Positions 16,920 to 25,951 of a stretch of DNA of 64,000 nucleotides are shown here, one piece after another; the first letter of the stretch is position 1; the number at the start of each line of letters is the position of its first letter. The stretch lies in contig NZ_JACHJW010000001.1 in the NCBI RefSeq assembly GCF_014203835.1, forward strand, positions 6,584,501 to 6,648,500, read 5' to 3'. Made by a program: the position numbers and the translations under genes. This DNA comes from Micromonospora polyrhachis (GTDB lineage: Bacteria; Actinomycetota; Actinomycetes; Mycobacteriales; Micromonosporaceae). The notes under the pieces were generated by a model. It ran no database searches and was not told the DNA's origin. It saw only the letters and a program-made list of their open reading frames with translations.

Positions 16920-18773
16920 ATGAGAAAGCGAGCCCCCCGTCGCCGTCCCGGGCTGCTGTCGTCGTTGACCCGCTCCACCGTGCTGACCTGGACCGAACGG
17001 CTCAGCTCGGTGACCCACCTCCTCGCCAGCCTGGAATACCTGACCCGGGGCCAGGACCGACGGTGGGGCGGCGCCAACAACTGGGACGTCAACCGGCGCA
17101 ACTTCCACGCCCGATCCCCGCGGATCGCCCGAGCCCTCGATGTCGTGGCCGACGACCGGGTCGTACGGGTGTTGCACGTCAGCCGGGCCGTCGCCGCCGT
17201 CGCCACCTGGCTGCCGCTGTCCCGGCGGCAGCGGGTCGTCGCCAACACCCTCCTGACCGGCAGCCAGGCCGCCCTGCATGCCCAGCACCTGTACGGAAGC
17301 GACGGCGCCGACCAGGTCTCCTTCCTGGTACAGGCGCTCACCACCATTGCCCGGGCCGGACAGCGCCGCTCCGCCATCGTGGATGCCGCCCTGTGGTTCA
17401 TCTCCCTGCAGTCGGTGCTCTCCTACACGGTCTCCGGGTGGGCCAAGCTGCCCAGCGAGACCTGGCGTAGCGGTCGCGCACTGCCGGGCATCACCCGGAC
17501 CCTCACCTACGGCGACCCGCAGGTGTGGGGAATCATGAAGCGCTATCCCCGGTTGAACCGGCTCACCGCCCACGGGGTGCTCGCGATGGAGTGCGCCTTC
17601 CCGCTGGTCTTCCTCGGTCGGGGCCGGATCACGCCCTACCTACTCGGCGCGGCCGGCGCGTTCCACCTGGTCAACGCCCGGGTCATGGGATTGGGGCGGT
17701 TCTTCTGGGCGTTCACCTCCACCTATCCGGCGGTGGCCTACACGACCGGCCCGAAGGAGCGTACCGACGCCGACGGGACGGTGAGCCGACGCGACGACAC
17801 CATGCCGGCCGCCGTCGCCGCCGCCGGACTGGCCCTGTTCACCGTCGGCCAGGTGATCCGTAACCGGCAACGACGGATCGTCGAGGCGGGCCGGGGCGAC
17901 GAACGCACGGTCACCGTCTCCTCCGGCAACGTCCTCGCGTACCGGTTCGTCGGCGACCCCGACGGTGCGGGCCCGGTGGTCGTGCTGGAGAGTGGTCTGG
18001 CCTCCACCGCGGAGCACTGGGAGTGGGTCTCCGCACCACTGGGGGAGCACTTCACCACCCTTACCTACCAACGGGCCGGCTACGGGATCAGCCGCTACGA
18101 GGCCTCGGGGGCGGAACGGTTCGAGACCCAGGTCGACGACCTCGTCGACCTGGTCGGGCAGGTCGCCGGCGACCGGCCGGTCGTACTGGTGGGCCACTCC
18201 CTCGGCGGATACCTGGCCCTGCTGGCCGCCGAGCGACTGGGGGAACAGGTACGCGGGGTCGCGCTGGTCGACTCCAGCCACCCGGCGGAACTGCAGCGGT
18301 CACTGCGGCAGGCGGAGGGCGGACGCGCGCTCACCAGTGCCCTGGCGCTCATGCCGGCCTCGCTGCGACTCGGTCTCGGCCCGATGTTGCAGCGTCCCGC
18401 CTGGCTGACCCAACTGCCCGAGCACGTCCGCCCCCTAGCCGAGGCCCAGTACCGCGATGCCGGTCTGTGGACGACGGCCCGGCGCGAGTGGCGGGTCGCC
18501 AAGGCGAACTTCGAGGCTTTCGACGGGCAACTGCCCCGAATCACCGCGCCGCTCGTGGTGATCACCGCCGGCCAGACCATCCGGGACGACTCCGTCCAAC
18601 AGGAACTGCACGACGAGTTCGCCGCCGCCGCTCCCCGGGCCGAACAGCACCTGATCTCCGAAGCCGACCACCACGAGGTCATCACCCATCCGGACCGCGC
18701 GGCCGAGGTGGTCAAGATCCTGACCGCCTTCATCGACGACATCCGGGACACGTCGAAGGGAGGCGCGCGATGA
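16920..18773 (+). CDS. HTTM-like membrane domain fused to an alpha/beta hydrolase
   Basis: A 617-residue two-part protein. Residues ~20-315 form a polytopic membrane domain with VDAALWFISLQSVLSYTVSGWAKL followed by WRSGRALPGITRT (151-194), which resembles the HTTM (vitamin K-dependent carboxylase-like) membrane family that I believe includes SdpB-type toxin maturation proteins. Residues ~328-605 form an alpha/beta hydrolase with elbow GHSLGG (Ser 427), a late Asp and a SEADHHEVI His. Fusing the two is unusual. The hydrolase could process or release a membrane-bound peptide; that is inference. The RBS is weak (AGGAAG about 14 bases upstream), so the exact start is uncertain. The stop overlaps the next gene (ATGA). 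Confidence 0.75.
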   Translation: MRKRAPRRRPGLLSSLTRSTVLTWTERLSSVTHLLASLEYLTRGQDRRWGGANNWDVNRRNFHARSPRIARALDVVADDRVVRVLHVSRAVAAVATWLPLSRRQRVVANTLLTGSQAALHAQHLYGSDGADQVSFLVQALTTIARAGQRRSAIVDAALWFISLQSVLSYTVSGWAKLPSETWRSGRALPGITRTLTYGDPQVWGIMKRYPRLNRLTAHGVLAMECAFPLVFLGRGRITPYLLGAAGAFHLVNARVMGLGRFFWAFTSTYPAVAYTTGPKERTDADGTVSRRDDTMPAAVAAAGLALFTVGQVIRNRQRRIVEAGRGDERTVTVSSGNVLAYRFVGDPDGAGPVVVLESGLASTAEHWEWVSAPLGEHFTTLTYQRAGYGISRYEASGAERFETQVDDLVDLVGQVAGDRPVVLVGHSLGGYLALLAAERLGEQVRGVALVDSSHPAELQRSLRQAEGGRALTSALALMPASLRLGLGPMLQRPAWLTQLPEHVRPLAEAQYRDAGLWTTARREWRVAKANFEAFDGQLPRITAPLVVITAGQTIRDDSVQQELHDEFAAAAPRAEQHLISEADHHEVITHPDRAAEVVKILTAFIDDIRDTSKGGAR

Positions 18774-19348
18774 GGAAGACACCGTCGCGTCCCGGGGCCG
18801 TCGAGCGGGGACCACTGGCCACGCTGGTCACCGCCGGCCTGGTCACCTGGTTCGGGGTGACCGTACTGAGCCAGCACCCGCAGCCCCTGTTCGACCGGTT
18901 CCGTCGCTACGACATCACCGGCCTGCTCATCGGCAACTGGCGCTTCTTCGCACCGGAACCGGCCCAGCACGACTTCCACGTCCTGCACCGGGTGCTCACC
19001 GCCGACGGGGAACAGACCCCGTGGGCCGAGACGACCGAGATCCCGAAGCGGCACTGGCGGCAGGTGGTCTGGTTCCCGGAGCGCCGACAGGACAAGGCGG
19101 TCTTCGACATCTGTGCCGACCTGATCGTCCACCTGGGCCAGCCGCACATCGAACTGACCAAGACCACCGCGTTCGAGGTGCTGCGCGACTTCGTCGAACT
19201 GACCGTGCGCCGGGAGTACGCCGGGGACCGGCTGCCGAAGGGGTTCCAGTTCGTCATCGCCCGCAGCGCCGGGTACGACGAGTCGCACGATCCCGACTAC
19301 CTGCTCGTCTCCCCGTTCGTCCCGATGAAGGAAGGGCAGCCCGCATGA
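18770..19348 (+). CDS. SdpA-like single-pass membrane protein
   Basis: A 192-residue protein with one N-terminal membrane helix (LATLVTAGLVTWFGVTVL) followed by a soluble domain containing IGNWRFFAPEPAQHDFHV. A W-x-F-F-A/S-P motif after a membrane helix is typical of proteins encoded beside HTTM genes and is reminiscent of SdpA, which works with SdpB to mature the SDP cannibalism toxin. That resemblance is by pattern only. It overlaps both neighbours by 4 bases, so it is made together with the HTTM-hydrolase fusion and the methyltransferase. Confidence 0.65.
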   Translation: MRKTPSRPGAVERGPLATLVTAGLVTWFGVTVLSQHPQPLFDRFRRYDITGLLIGNWRFFAPEPAQHDFHVLHRVLTADGEQTPWAETTEIPKRHWRQVVWFPERRQDKAVFDICADLIVHLGQPHIELTKTTAFEVLRDFVELTVRREYAGDRLPKGFQFVIARSAGYDESHDPDYLLVSPFVPMKEGQPA

Positions 19349-20109
19349 GCGAGATCGCGGACAGCGGCTACGGACGGCAGTTCGCCGACTTCTACGACCG
19401 GCTCGTGCCCGGTGGCCCGCTCGCCGAGCCGACCGCCGCCCGGCTCGCCGAGCTGCATCCGGGTAACGGGCTGCCGACCCTGGAACTCGGCGTCGGCACC
19501 GGGCGGGTCGCGTTGCCCCTGGCCGAGCGGGTCGGGGAGATCGTCGGCGTCGACTCCTCGCCGGAGATGCTCGCCGTACTCGCCACCAACCTGGCCGAGC
19601 AGCCCCGCCCGGTCACCGGCGTGCACGGCGACATCCGCGACTACACCGACGGGCGCCGCTACGGGCTGGTCTACTGCGTCTGCGGCACCCTGTCGATGCT
19701 GCTGGACCCGGCCGAGCAGCAGCAGGTCCTCGACGTGGCGGCGGCACACCTCGCCCCCGGTGGTGTCGTGGTCGTCGAAACCCACAACCCGGCCTTCGCG
19801 GAGGCGCTCAACCAGGGACGGGTACGGGACTCGTTCTTCGTGCCCTACCCGGCGCCGGACACCGGGCTGTTGTCCTACTCGACCGTCGACATCGAAAACC
19901 GGTTGTGGCACCTGGCGCACATCTGGATCGACAACGGTCGGTCCCGGATCGCGACGGAGCTGACCCGGCTGACCACTGCGGAGGAGGTCGACGCGTACGC
20001 CGAGAAGGCCGGCCTGCGTCCGGCGGGCCGGTACGGCGACTGGCTCGGTACGGAGTTCACCGGCCTGGAGCCCATGTTCGTCTCCGTCTACCGGGACGGC
20101 CCGGCATGA
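19345..20109 (+). CDS. Class I SAM-dependent methyltransferase
   Basis: A 254-residue methyltransferase with motif I LELGVGTGRVALPLA (46-60), the acidic residue in GVDSSPEML, and a motif IV-like VYCVCGTLSMLLDP. Motif I and the post-I Asp form the AdoMet site, so it should be active. The substrate is unknown. Its place between the membrane pair and the exporter, with ATGA overlaps on both sides, suggests a tailoring role on the small peptides or a lipid partner. Confidence 0.85.
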   Translation: MSEIADSGYGRQFADFYDRLVPGGPLAEPTAARLAELHPGNGLPTLELGVGTGRVALPLAERVGEIVGVDSSPEMLAVLATNLAEQPRPVTGVHGDIRDYTDGRRYGLVYCVCGTLSMLLDPAEQQQVLDVAAAHLAPGGVVVVETHNPAFAEALNQGRVRDSFFVPYPAPDTGLLSYSTVDIENRLWHLAHIWIDNGRSRIATELTRLTTAEEVDAYAEKAGLRPAGRYGDWLGTEFTGLEPMFVSVYRDGPA

Positions 20110-21956
20110 CCACCGGGACCGCCGCCGTGCCCGAGGCCGGCTCACCAGCGGCCGGCCTACCCGGCTTCGACCCGACAGCGGGCGATGACCAGCAGTCCCC
20201 GGCCGAGCGTCCGTCGCACTGGCTCCGGATGCTGCTGGGCTATGTCCGGCCGCACCGGGTTACCTTCGGCGCGGCGGCGGTCCTGCTGCTCGCGTCGAGC
20301 GGCCTCGGGCTGCTGCAACCGCTCGCCGCGAAGGCGCTCATCGACCGGCTCACCGAGAACAGTCCGATCGGTCCCACGCTGACCGCCCTGACGCTGCTCG
20401 TGGTGACGGCCGCCGTCATGCTCGGCATCGGCAACTACCTCATGTTGCGTACCGCCGAAGCGGTCGTGCTGGACGGGCGCCGGGGGCTCGTCCGGCATCT
20501 CTTCCGCCTGTCCGTCGGAAGCATGCGTAGCCAGGCACCGGGGGACCTGCTCGCCCGGGTGACCACGGACACCATGCTGTTACGGCAGATCGCCAGTCAG
20601 TCCCTGATCGACGTGCTGACCGGCGGGTTGATGCTGGTCGGCGCGGTGGTCCTGATGGCGATCGTCGACCTGGTGCTGCTCGGTGTCACGGTCGTGGTCG
20701 TGCTGGTCCTGGTCGTCCTGCTATCCATGATCATGCCGAGGATCCGTACCGCCGCGTTGCGCGCGCAGGAGTCGGTGGGCGAGATGGGGGCGGCCCTGGA
20801 GCGGGTGTTGGGTGCCTTCACCACCGTCAAGGCGTCCGGTACGGAAGTGGCCGAGATGGAACGGGTGGATGTGGCCTCACGTACCGCGTACCACCAGGGG
20901 ATCTCCCTGGCCCGCTGGGGCTCGGTGGCCGGCACCACCGCCGGGCTGGCCATCCAGGTGGCCTTCCTGGTGGTGCTCGGCGTGGGCGGTGCCCGGGTGG
21001 CCAGCGGTGCGATGACCGTCTCGGCACTCGTCGGCTTCCTGCTCTACGTGGCCTATCTGACCCACCCGTTGATCCAACTGGTCAGCGCGAGTACCTACCT
21101 GCAGGCCGGACGCGCGGCGTTGTCCCGGATCGCCGAGGTGAACGCCCTACCGGCGGAGCCGTTGGACCTGCCCGCAACCCCGACGGCACCGGTGGCCGTC
21201 CGGCGGTCGACCCACGGCCTGGGCCCCGCCTCGGTGATCTTCGACCGGATCTGGTTCACCTATCCCGGTCGGGCCGAACCAGCCGTGGCCGACTTCACCC
21301 TGACGGTGCCCGCCGGCGGGTTGACCGCCCTCGTCGGGCCTTCCGGCTCCGGCAAGACGACCGTGCTCAGCCTGCTGGAACGCTTCTACGACCCGCAGCG
21401 GGGACATCTCCGGCTGGACGGTCGTGACCTGCGCAACTGGGATCTCAACGAGCTGCGGGCGAGCATCGGCTACGTCGAACAGGACGTCGCGGTGCTGGCC
21501 GGCACCCTGCGCGAGAACGTGGCGTACGCGACCCCCGGGGCCAGCGAGGCCGAGATCCGGGACGTGCTGCGCACCACCCGGCTCCTGCCCCTGCTCGACC
21601 GGTTGGGCGGCGATCTGGATGCCGAGATCAAACATCGGGGGGTGTCGCTCTCCGGCGGTGAGCGGCAGCGGATCGCCATCGCCCGAGCCCTGCTCCGCAA
21701 ACCACGCCTGCTGCTGCTCGACGAGGCGACGTCACAACTCGACGCGGCCAACGAGGCGGCGCTGCGGGACGTGATCCAGGAAATCGCGCACCACACCACC
21801 GTGGTCGTGGTGGCCCACCGGTTGTCGACGGTGCTGGAGGCCACGCAGATCGTGGTGATGCAGGATGGAGCGGCACGGTCGATCGGACGGCACAGCACGC
21901 TCGTGCGTACCGACCCGCTCTATGCCGAACTGGCGAAGGAACAGGCCCTGGTGTGA
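20106..21956 (+). CDS. ABC exporter, fused membrane and ATPase domains
   Basis: A 616-residue half-transporter of the MsbA/multidrug type. The membrane domain with about six helices spans residues ~45-330, with the typical GDLLARVTTDT loop. The ATPase has Walker A GPSGSGKT, Q-loop VEQDVAVL, signature SLSGGERQRIAIARALL, Walker B LLLLDEAT and H-loop VVVAHRLST. There is no N-terminal C39 peptidase domain, so leader cleavage, if any, would need another enzyme. It probably works as a homodimer. Context suggests export of the peptides or their product. The ATG overlaps the methyltransferase stop. Confidence 0.92.
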   Translation: MTTGTAAVPEAGSPAAGLPGFDPTAGDDQQSPAERPSHWLRMLLGYVRPHRVTFGAAAVLLLASSGLGLLQPLAAKALIDRLTENSPIGPTLTALTLLVVTAAVMLGIGNYLMLRTAEAVVLDGRRGLVRHLFRLSVGSMRSQAPGDLLARVTTDTMLLRQIASQSLIDVLTGGLMLVGAVVLMAIVDLVLLGVTVVVVLVLVVLLSMIMPRIRTAALRAQESVGEMGAALERVLGAFTTVKASGTEVAEMERVDVASRTAYHQGISLARWGSVAGTTAGLAIQVAFLVVLGVGGARVASGAMTVSALVGFLLYVAYLTHPLIQLVSASTYLQAGRAALSRIAEVNALPAEPLDLPATPTAPVAVRRSTHGLGPASVIFDRIWFTYPGRAEPAVADFTLTVPAGGLTALVGPSGSGKTTVLSLLERFYDPQRGHLRLDGRDLRNWDLNELRASIGYVEQDVAVLAGTLRENVAYATPGASEAEIRDVLRTTRLLPLLDRLGGDLDAEIKHRGVSLSGGERQRIAIARALLRKPRLLLLDEATSQLDAANEAALRDVIQEIAHHTTVVVVAHRLSTVLEATQIVVMQDGAARSIGRHSTLVRTDPLYAELAKEQALV

Positions 21957-21985
21957 CCATCCGGGATTCGGGGGAAGGTGGTGCG

Positions 21986-23536
21986 GTGAGCGACACGATG
22001 GCCGCCGGAGCCGATGTCGGCGTCCGGGCCCGGGTCGACGCGGTCGTGGTCGGGGCCGGACCCAACGGCCTGGCCGCGGCGCTCGTCCTCGCCGGAGCCG
22101 GTCTCAGCGTCGAGGTGTACGAAGCGGCCGACACGATCGGCGGCGGCACCCGTACCGAGCAGCTCACCCTCCCGGGCTTCTGGCACGACGTGTGCTCGGC
22201 GGTGCATCCGATGGCCCTGGCGTCCCCGTTCTTCCGGGCGTTCGACCTGGCCGCACACGGTGTCGAGCTGCTCCAGCCGGAGATCGCCTACGCCCACCCC
22301 CTGGACGGGGGACGGGCCGGTCTGGCCTGGCGGGATCTCGACCGCACGGTCGAGGGGCTCGGGGTCGACGGGCCGGCGTGGCGGTCGCTGCTCGGCCCGC
22401 TGGCCACGCACTGGCGGGCACTCGTCGCCACCATCATGTCCGACTTCCGCAGTGTCCCCCGCCACCCGGGCATCGCGCTGCGGCTGGGCCTGCGGATCCT
22501 GGAGCAGGGCTCGCCGCTGTGGTCGGCCCGGTTCCGGGGCGAGGTGGCACCCGCGTTGCTCACCGGCGTTGCCACCCACGCGATCGCACCGCCCCGAGCA
22601 CTGGCCCCGGCCGGTGCGGGGCTGCTGCTGGCCGCGCTCGGGCACGCCGTCGGGTGGCCGCTACCCCGGGGCGGCAGTGCGGCCATCACCCGGGCGATGG
22701 CCGCCGAGCTGACCCGCCTGGGCGGGCGGATCGTCACCGGCACCCGGATCGACACCCTGGCGCAGCTCCCGCCGGCCCGCGCCGTCCTGCTCGACGTCAC
22801 ACCGGCGGGACTGTTGCGTATCGCCGGTGACGCGCTACCCGCCGGCTACGCGCGCCAACTGCGTTCCTTCCGGTATGGCGGTGCCGTGTGCAAGGTCGAC
22901 TTCGCGCTCTCCGGTCCGGTGCCGTGGGCCGCACCCGACGTGGATCGGGCCGGCACCCTGCACCTGGTCGGCAGTCGGGAGGAGGCGGTGGCGGCTGAGC
23001 AGGCGGTGGCCGCCGGCCGGCATGCGGCCCGGCCGTACGTGCTGGCGGCCCAGCCGGGCATCGTCGACGACACCCGGGCACCGGCCGGGCGGCAGGTGCT
23101 GTGGACGTACGCGCACGTGCCGAACGGGTCCCCCCGGGACGTCAGTGACCAGGTGATCGCCCAGGTGGAGCGGTTCGCCCCCGGCTTCCGGGACCTGATC
23201 CTGGCCACCAATGTGATCACCGCCGCTGAGGCGTCGACGCACAACGCCAACTATGTCGGCGGGGACATCTCCAGCGGTGCCACGACGCTCTGGCAGCAGG
23301 TGATGCGGCCGGTGCCGCGCTGGGACCCGTACCGTACCCCGCTGCCGGGGGTGTACCTCTGCTCGTCGTCCACGCCGCCGGGTCAGGCGGTGCACGGCAT
23401 GGCCGGGGTGCACGCCGCAGGTCGGGCGCTGCGACACCGGTTCGGCATCGGTGCCGACCCGCTGCGGTTCGTGGAGTTCCCCGAGTCGGCCGAGAGCGCG
23501 GTGGCCGACCGGCCGGGAGGCACCGACGACTGCTGA
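21986..23536 (+). CDS. FAD-dependent oxidoreductase, phytoene-desaturase-like
   Basis: A 516-residue protein with a dinucleotide-binding VVVGAGPNGLAAALVLAGAG near the start, then VEVYEAADTIGGGTRTEQL, and a C-terminal FAD segment VYLCSSSTPPGQAVHGMAGVHAAGRAL. This is the NAD(P)/FAD oxidoreductase group that contains phytoene desaturases and retinol saturase-like enzymes. No carotenoid genes are nearby. GTG 21986 is preferred because GGGGAAGG lies 7-8 bases upstream; GTG 21953, overlapping the exporter stop, is an alternative. It ends the putative peptide operon and may oxidise the peptide or an associated lipid. The substrate is unknown. Confidence 0.85.
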   Translation: MSDTMAAGADVGVRARVDAVVVGAGPNGLAAALVLAGAGLSVEVYEAADTIGGGTRTEQLTLPGFWHDVCSAVHPMALASPFFRAFDLAAHGVELLQPEIAYAHPLDGGRAGLAWRDLDRTVEGLGVDGPAWRSLLGPLATHWRALVATIMSDFRSVPRHPGIALRLGLRILEQGSPLWSARFRGEVAPALLTGVATHAIAPPRALAPAGAGLLLAALGHAVGWPLPRGGSAAITRAMAAELTRLGGRIVTGTRIDTLAQLPPARAVLLDVTPAGLLRIAGDALPAGYARQLRSFRYGGAVCKVDFALSGPVPWAAPDVDRAGTLHLVGSREEAVAAEQAVAAGRHAARPYVLAAQPGIVDDTRAPAGRQVLWTYAHVPNGSPRDVSDQVIAQVERFAPGFRDLILATNVITAAEASTHNANYVGGDISSGATTLWQQVMRPVPRWDPYRTPLPGVYLCSSSTPPGQAVHGMAGVHAAGRALRHRFGIGADPLRFVEFPESAESAVADRPGGTDDC

Positions 23537-23565
23537 CGGGGTCGTGCGACGGTCCGGAGCGCGGG

Positions 23566-24366
23566 TCAGGCGAGGGTGGTGATGTGCGAGATGACGTCGG
23601 CCACCGCGCCCTCAGCGCACCGGCCGACCACGATGGTCGCCGCCGCGCAGGTATCGGGGTGCCCGCCGTACACCGCGGCTCCGAACCCGGCCACCGCGAA
23701 CATCGGGATGTCGTTGGGGTTGTCGCCCACCGCCACGACCTCCGCCAGCGGGACCCGACAGCGATCGGCCAGCCAGGTCAACGCCGTGCCCTTGTCCACC
23801 CCGAGGGGCAGCAGTTCGACGTAGGTCGGCTCGGACACCAGCGTGGTTACCCCGAGGGCACCCGCCCGGCCGGCGAGATCGTCCGCGACGACCGAGTTCG
23901 CGCAGATCACCATGGCCTTGCTGATCTGGTCGGCGGGGAGCTCGTGCCAGCCGGCCACCGGCCGGAGGGACACCCGATCCCGGGCGGCGTACGCGTCCAA
24001 CAGCGCCGAGTCCACCACCCGGTACGCCCCGTCGCCGACGAAGGCGACGCCGGCCGCCGTCGCCGGCAGATCGTCCAGTAGCTGGCTGACCCCCGCCCAT
24101 GCCCGCGCCGACAGCCGTTGGTCGAGTAGCACCTCGCCGGTGCTCAGATCGCACACCTGCGCACCGTTGAGCAGGATCGCCGGGCCGGTCAGGCCCAGTT
24201 CGGTGTAGTACGGCGCGGCCGACTCGCGGCTGCGGCCGGTGGCGATGACCACCTGGCCGCCGGTTCGGCGGAACCGGCGCAGCGCCTCCCGGCTGCGCGG
24301 CACCATCCGCAGCGAACGATCGACCAGCGTGCCGTCGAGGTCGGTGACGATCCACCGGTAGCTCAC
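23566..24366 (-). CDS. HAD-IIB (Cof-type) phosphatase
   Basis: A 266-residue haloacid dehalogenase-family phosphatase. The nucleophile motif is DLDGTLVD, motif II lies in VIATGRS, the Lys is in GVDKGTALTWL and motif IV is VGDNPNDIPMF, so all catalytic residues are present. Cof-type enzymes hydrolyse sugar phosphates and similar small molecules. Its ATG overlaps the inositol monophosphatase stop, so it is the last gene of the ABC transporter operon. Context suggests dephosphorylation of imported organophosphates. Confidence 0.9.
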   Translation of the reverse strand: MSYRWIVTDLDGTLVDRSLRMVPRSREALRRFRRTGGQVVIATGRSRESAAPYYTELGLTGPAILLNGAQVCDLSTGEVLLDQRLSARAWAGVSQLLDDLPATAAGVAFVGDGAYRVVDSALLDAYAARDRVSLRPVAGWHELPADQISKAMVICANSVVADDLAGRAGALGVTTLVSEPTYVELLPLGVDKGTALTWLADRCRVPLAEVVAVGDNPNDIPMFAVAGFGAAVYGGHPDTCAAATIVVGRCAEGAVADVISHITTLA

Positions 24367-25184
24367 CAGGTCACCTCGTGGCTGTCCGCGAGCGCGTCGA
24401 GGATGACGCCCCCGGTCGGGTCGAGCGTGCCGACGGTGGCCAGGTAGCCGGGGCCCTGCCAGGACGGGGTGGCCGGGCTGCCGGCCGGGCGCAGGCCGAG
24501 GAAACGACCACCGGCCTGACGCACGAGGAGGCTGCCTGCGGCCAGATCCCAGGTGCTGACGCTGAGCCCGAGCGCGACGTCGACCCAGCCGGCCGCGACG
24601 TGCGCCAGCGACAGCGCCGCGCTGCCCGGCCGTCGGGTGGTCCGGAACTCGGTGATGAACCGGCCGAGCCGGGCCAGCGCCAGGTCGCCGTCCGCGCGTA
24701 CCTCCCGGGGATTGGGGTAGCTGCTGACCAGCAACGCCTCGGTCTCCTTGGCCGCACCGGCGCTACGCAGCGGTGTCCCGTTGTGGAAGGCACCCGACGG
24801 CCCGGCCGTGAACAGGTCCCGGCGCACCGGGTCGTAGATCGCTCCGGCGACCACCGTCCCATCCACCACCGCCGCCACCGAGGTGCAGAAGAAGGCCAGC
24901 CCACTGGCGAAGTTCGCGGTGCCGTCGATCGGGTCGACGTACCAGTGCACCCGACCCTGCCCGACCGCGCCACCCTCCTCACCGACGATGCGGCTGTCCG
25001 GCACGGCGTCGAGGATGACCTCGCGGATCGCGGCCTCGGCGGCCCGGTCGTGTGCGGTGACGGGGTCGTGTCGGTCGCGTTTGAAGTCCAGCTCCGGCCG
25101 GGACCGGAACGCCGTCCGCAACTGCTCGGCGACGCAGGTCGCGGCGCGCTCCGCCACGGAAGCCAGTTCCTCGTCGGCCGTCAT
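24363..25184 (-). CDS. Inositol monophosphatase family protein
   Basis: A 273-residue Mg-dependent phosphatase of the IMPase/FIG superfamily. Metal-site motifs are VGEEGG, DPIDGTANF (both Asp present) and STWDLAAGSLLV. Family members hydrolyse myo-inositol monophosphate, histidinol phosphate or PAP. Being operonic with an ABC importer, and sharing an operator type with the iol genes, favours inositol phosphate here; that is an inference. It overlaps both neighbours by 4 bases. Confidence 0.92.
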   Translation of the reverse strand: MTADEELASVAERAATCVAEQLRTAFRSRPELDFKRDRHDPVTAHDRAAEAAIREVILDAVPDSRIVGEEGGAVGQGRVHWYVDPIDGTANFASGLAFFCTSVAAVVDGTVVAGAIYDPVRRDLFTAGPSGAFHNGTPLRSAGAAKETEALLVSSYPNPREVRADGDLALARLGRFITEFRTTRRPGSAALSLAHVAAGWVDVALGLSVSTWDLAAGSLLVRQAGGRFLGLRPAGSPATPSWQGPGYLATVGTLDPTGGVILDALADSHEVTW

Positions 25185-25951
25185 ACGTACGCCTCCTTCA
25201 ATAGCACCAGCAGGTCTGCGGGGTCCGCGACCACCGCGTCAGGCTCGTCGGCCACCTCGTACGGCCGGTCGTAGGTGTCCCGTGCGGTCATCAGGATGGT
25301 GGCGCCGACGCCCGCCCGACGTCCGCACACCACGTCGCGGTCGAAGTTGTCGCCGACGTACCACACTTGGTCGGGTGACACCCCGAGGCTGCGGCAGCCG
25401 ATTCCGATCATGTCGGGGTGGGGTTTGCGGATGCGCACCTCGTCGCTGTAGATCTGCAGGGCGAAGTGCCGGTCCAACCCGGCGTGAGCCAGCCAGTCCC
25501 GATGGACCACGCCGGAGAGGGCGTTACTGACGATGCCCACCGGCAGCTTCTGCTCGCCGCACCAGGCCAGCAGGTCGGCCAGGCCGTTGCGGGCGTGTCG
25601 CTGCGAGCGCAGCTCACCCATCCGTCGACAGAGCAACCAGGCCTGGCTGGTCACGATCGCCCGGGCCTGGGGCGGCCAGTCCACCGCCACGAAGTCACCC
25701 CAGAACATCGCCGGGGTCAGCTCGGCTGGGGTGGGCAGCCGCGACATGGCATTCTTCCAACCGGAGTCGGCGGCGGCACCGGCCAGGAGGTCGCGGCGTA
25801 TCGCGGCTGTGTCGAGCCGCGTGCAGCCACAGCGGTGGAGCAGGGCGCACACCTCAGCCGCGAGGTCGTCGGCCCAGCCGGCGCGGTGCACCGTCTGGAC
25901 CACCACGCCGCCGAAGTCGAGCAGCAGGGCCCGAGGCGAGATCAGGCTCAT
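25181..25951 (-). CDS. HAD-IA family hydrolase
   Basis: A 256-residue HAD protein with nucleophile segment LLLDFGGVVV, motif II IVSNALSG, Lys in IRKPHPDMI and motif IV YVGDNFDRDVVCG. The second Asp of the phosphatase DxD is Gly (DFGG), as in a sub-branch containing dehalogenases and some phosphatases, so phosphatase activity is less certain than for the two neighbours. ATG 25951 overlaps the stop of the ABC ATPase gene. It probably belongs to the same uptake and dephosphorylation unit. Confidence 0.85.
   Translation of the reverse strand: MSLISPRALLLDFGGVVVQTVHRAGWADDLAAEVCALLHRCGCTRLDTAAIRRDLLAGAAADSGWKNAMSRLPTPAELTPAMFWGDFVAVDWPPQARAIVTSQAWLLCRRMGELRSQRHARNGLADLLAWCGEQKLPVGIVSNALSGVVHRDWLAHAGLDRHFALQIYSDEVRIRKPHPDMIGIGCRSLGVSPDQVWYVGDNFDRDVVCGRRAGVGATILMTARDTYDRPYEVADEPDAVVADPADLLVLLKEAYV

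Noticed and set aside
21986-23536. Carotenoid biosynthesis gene
   Set aside because: No phytoene synthase, cyclase or GGPP synthase is present; position at the end of the peptide operon suggests another role.
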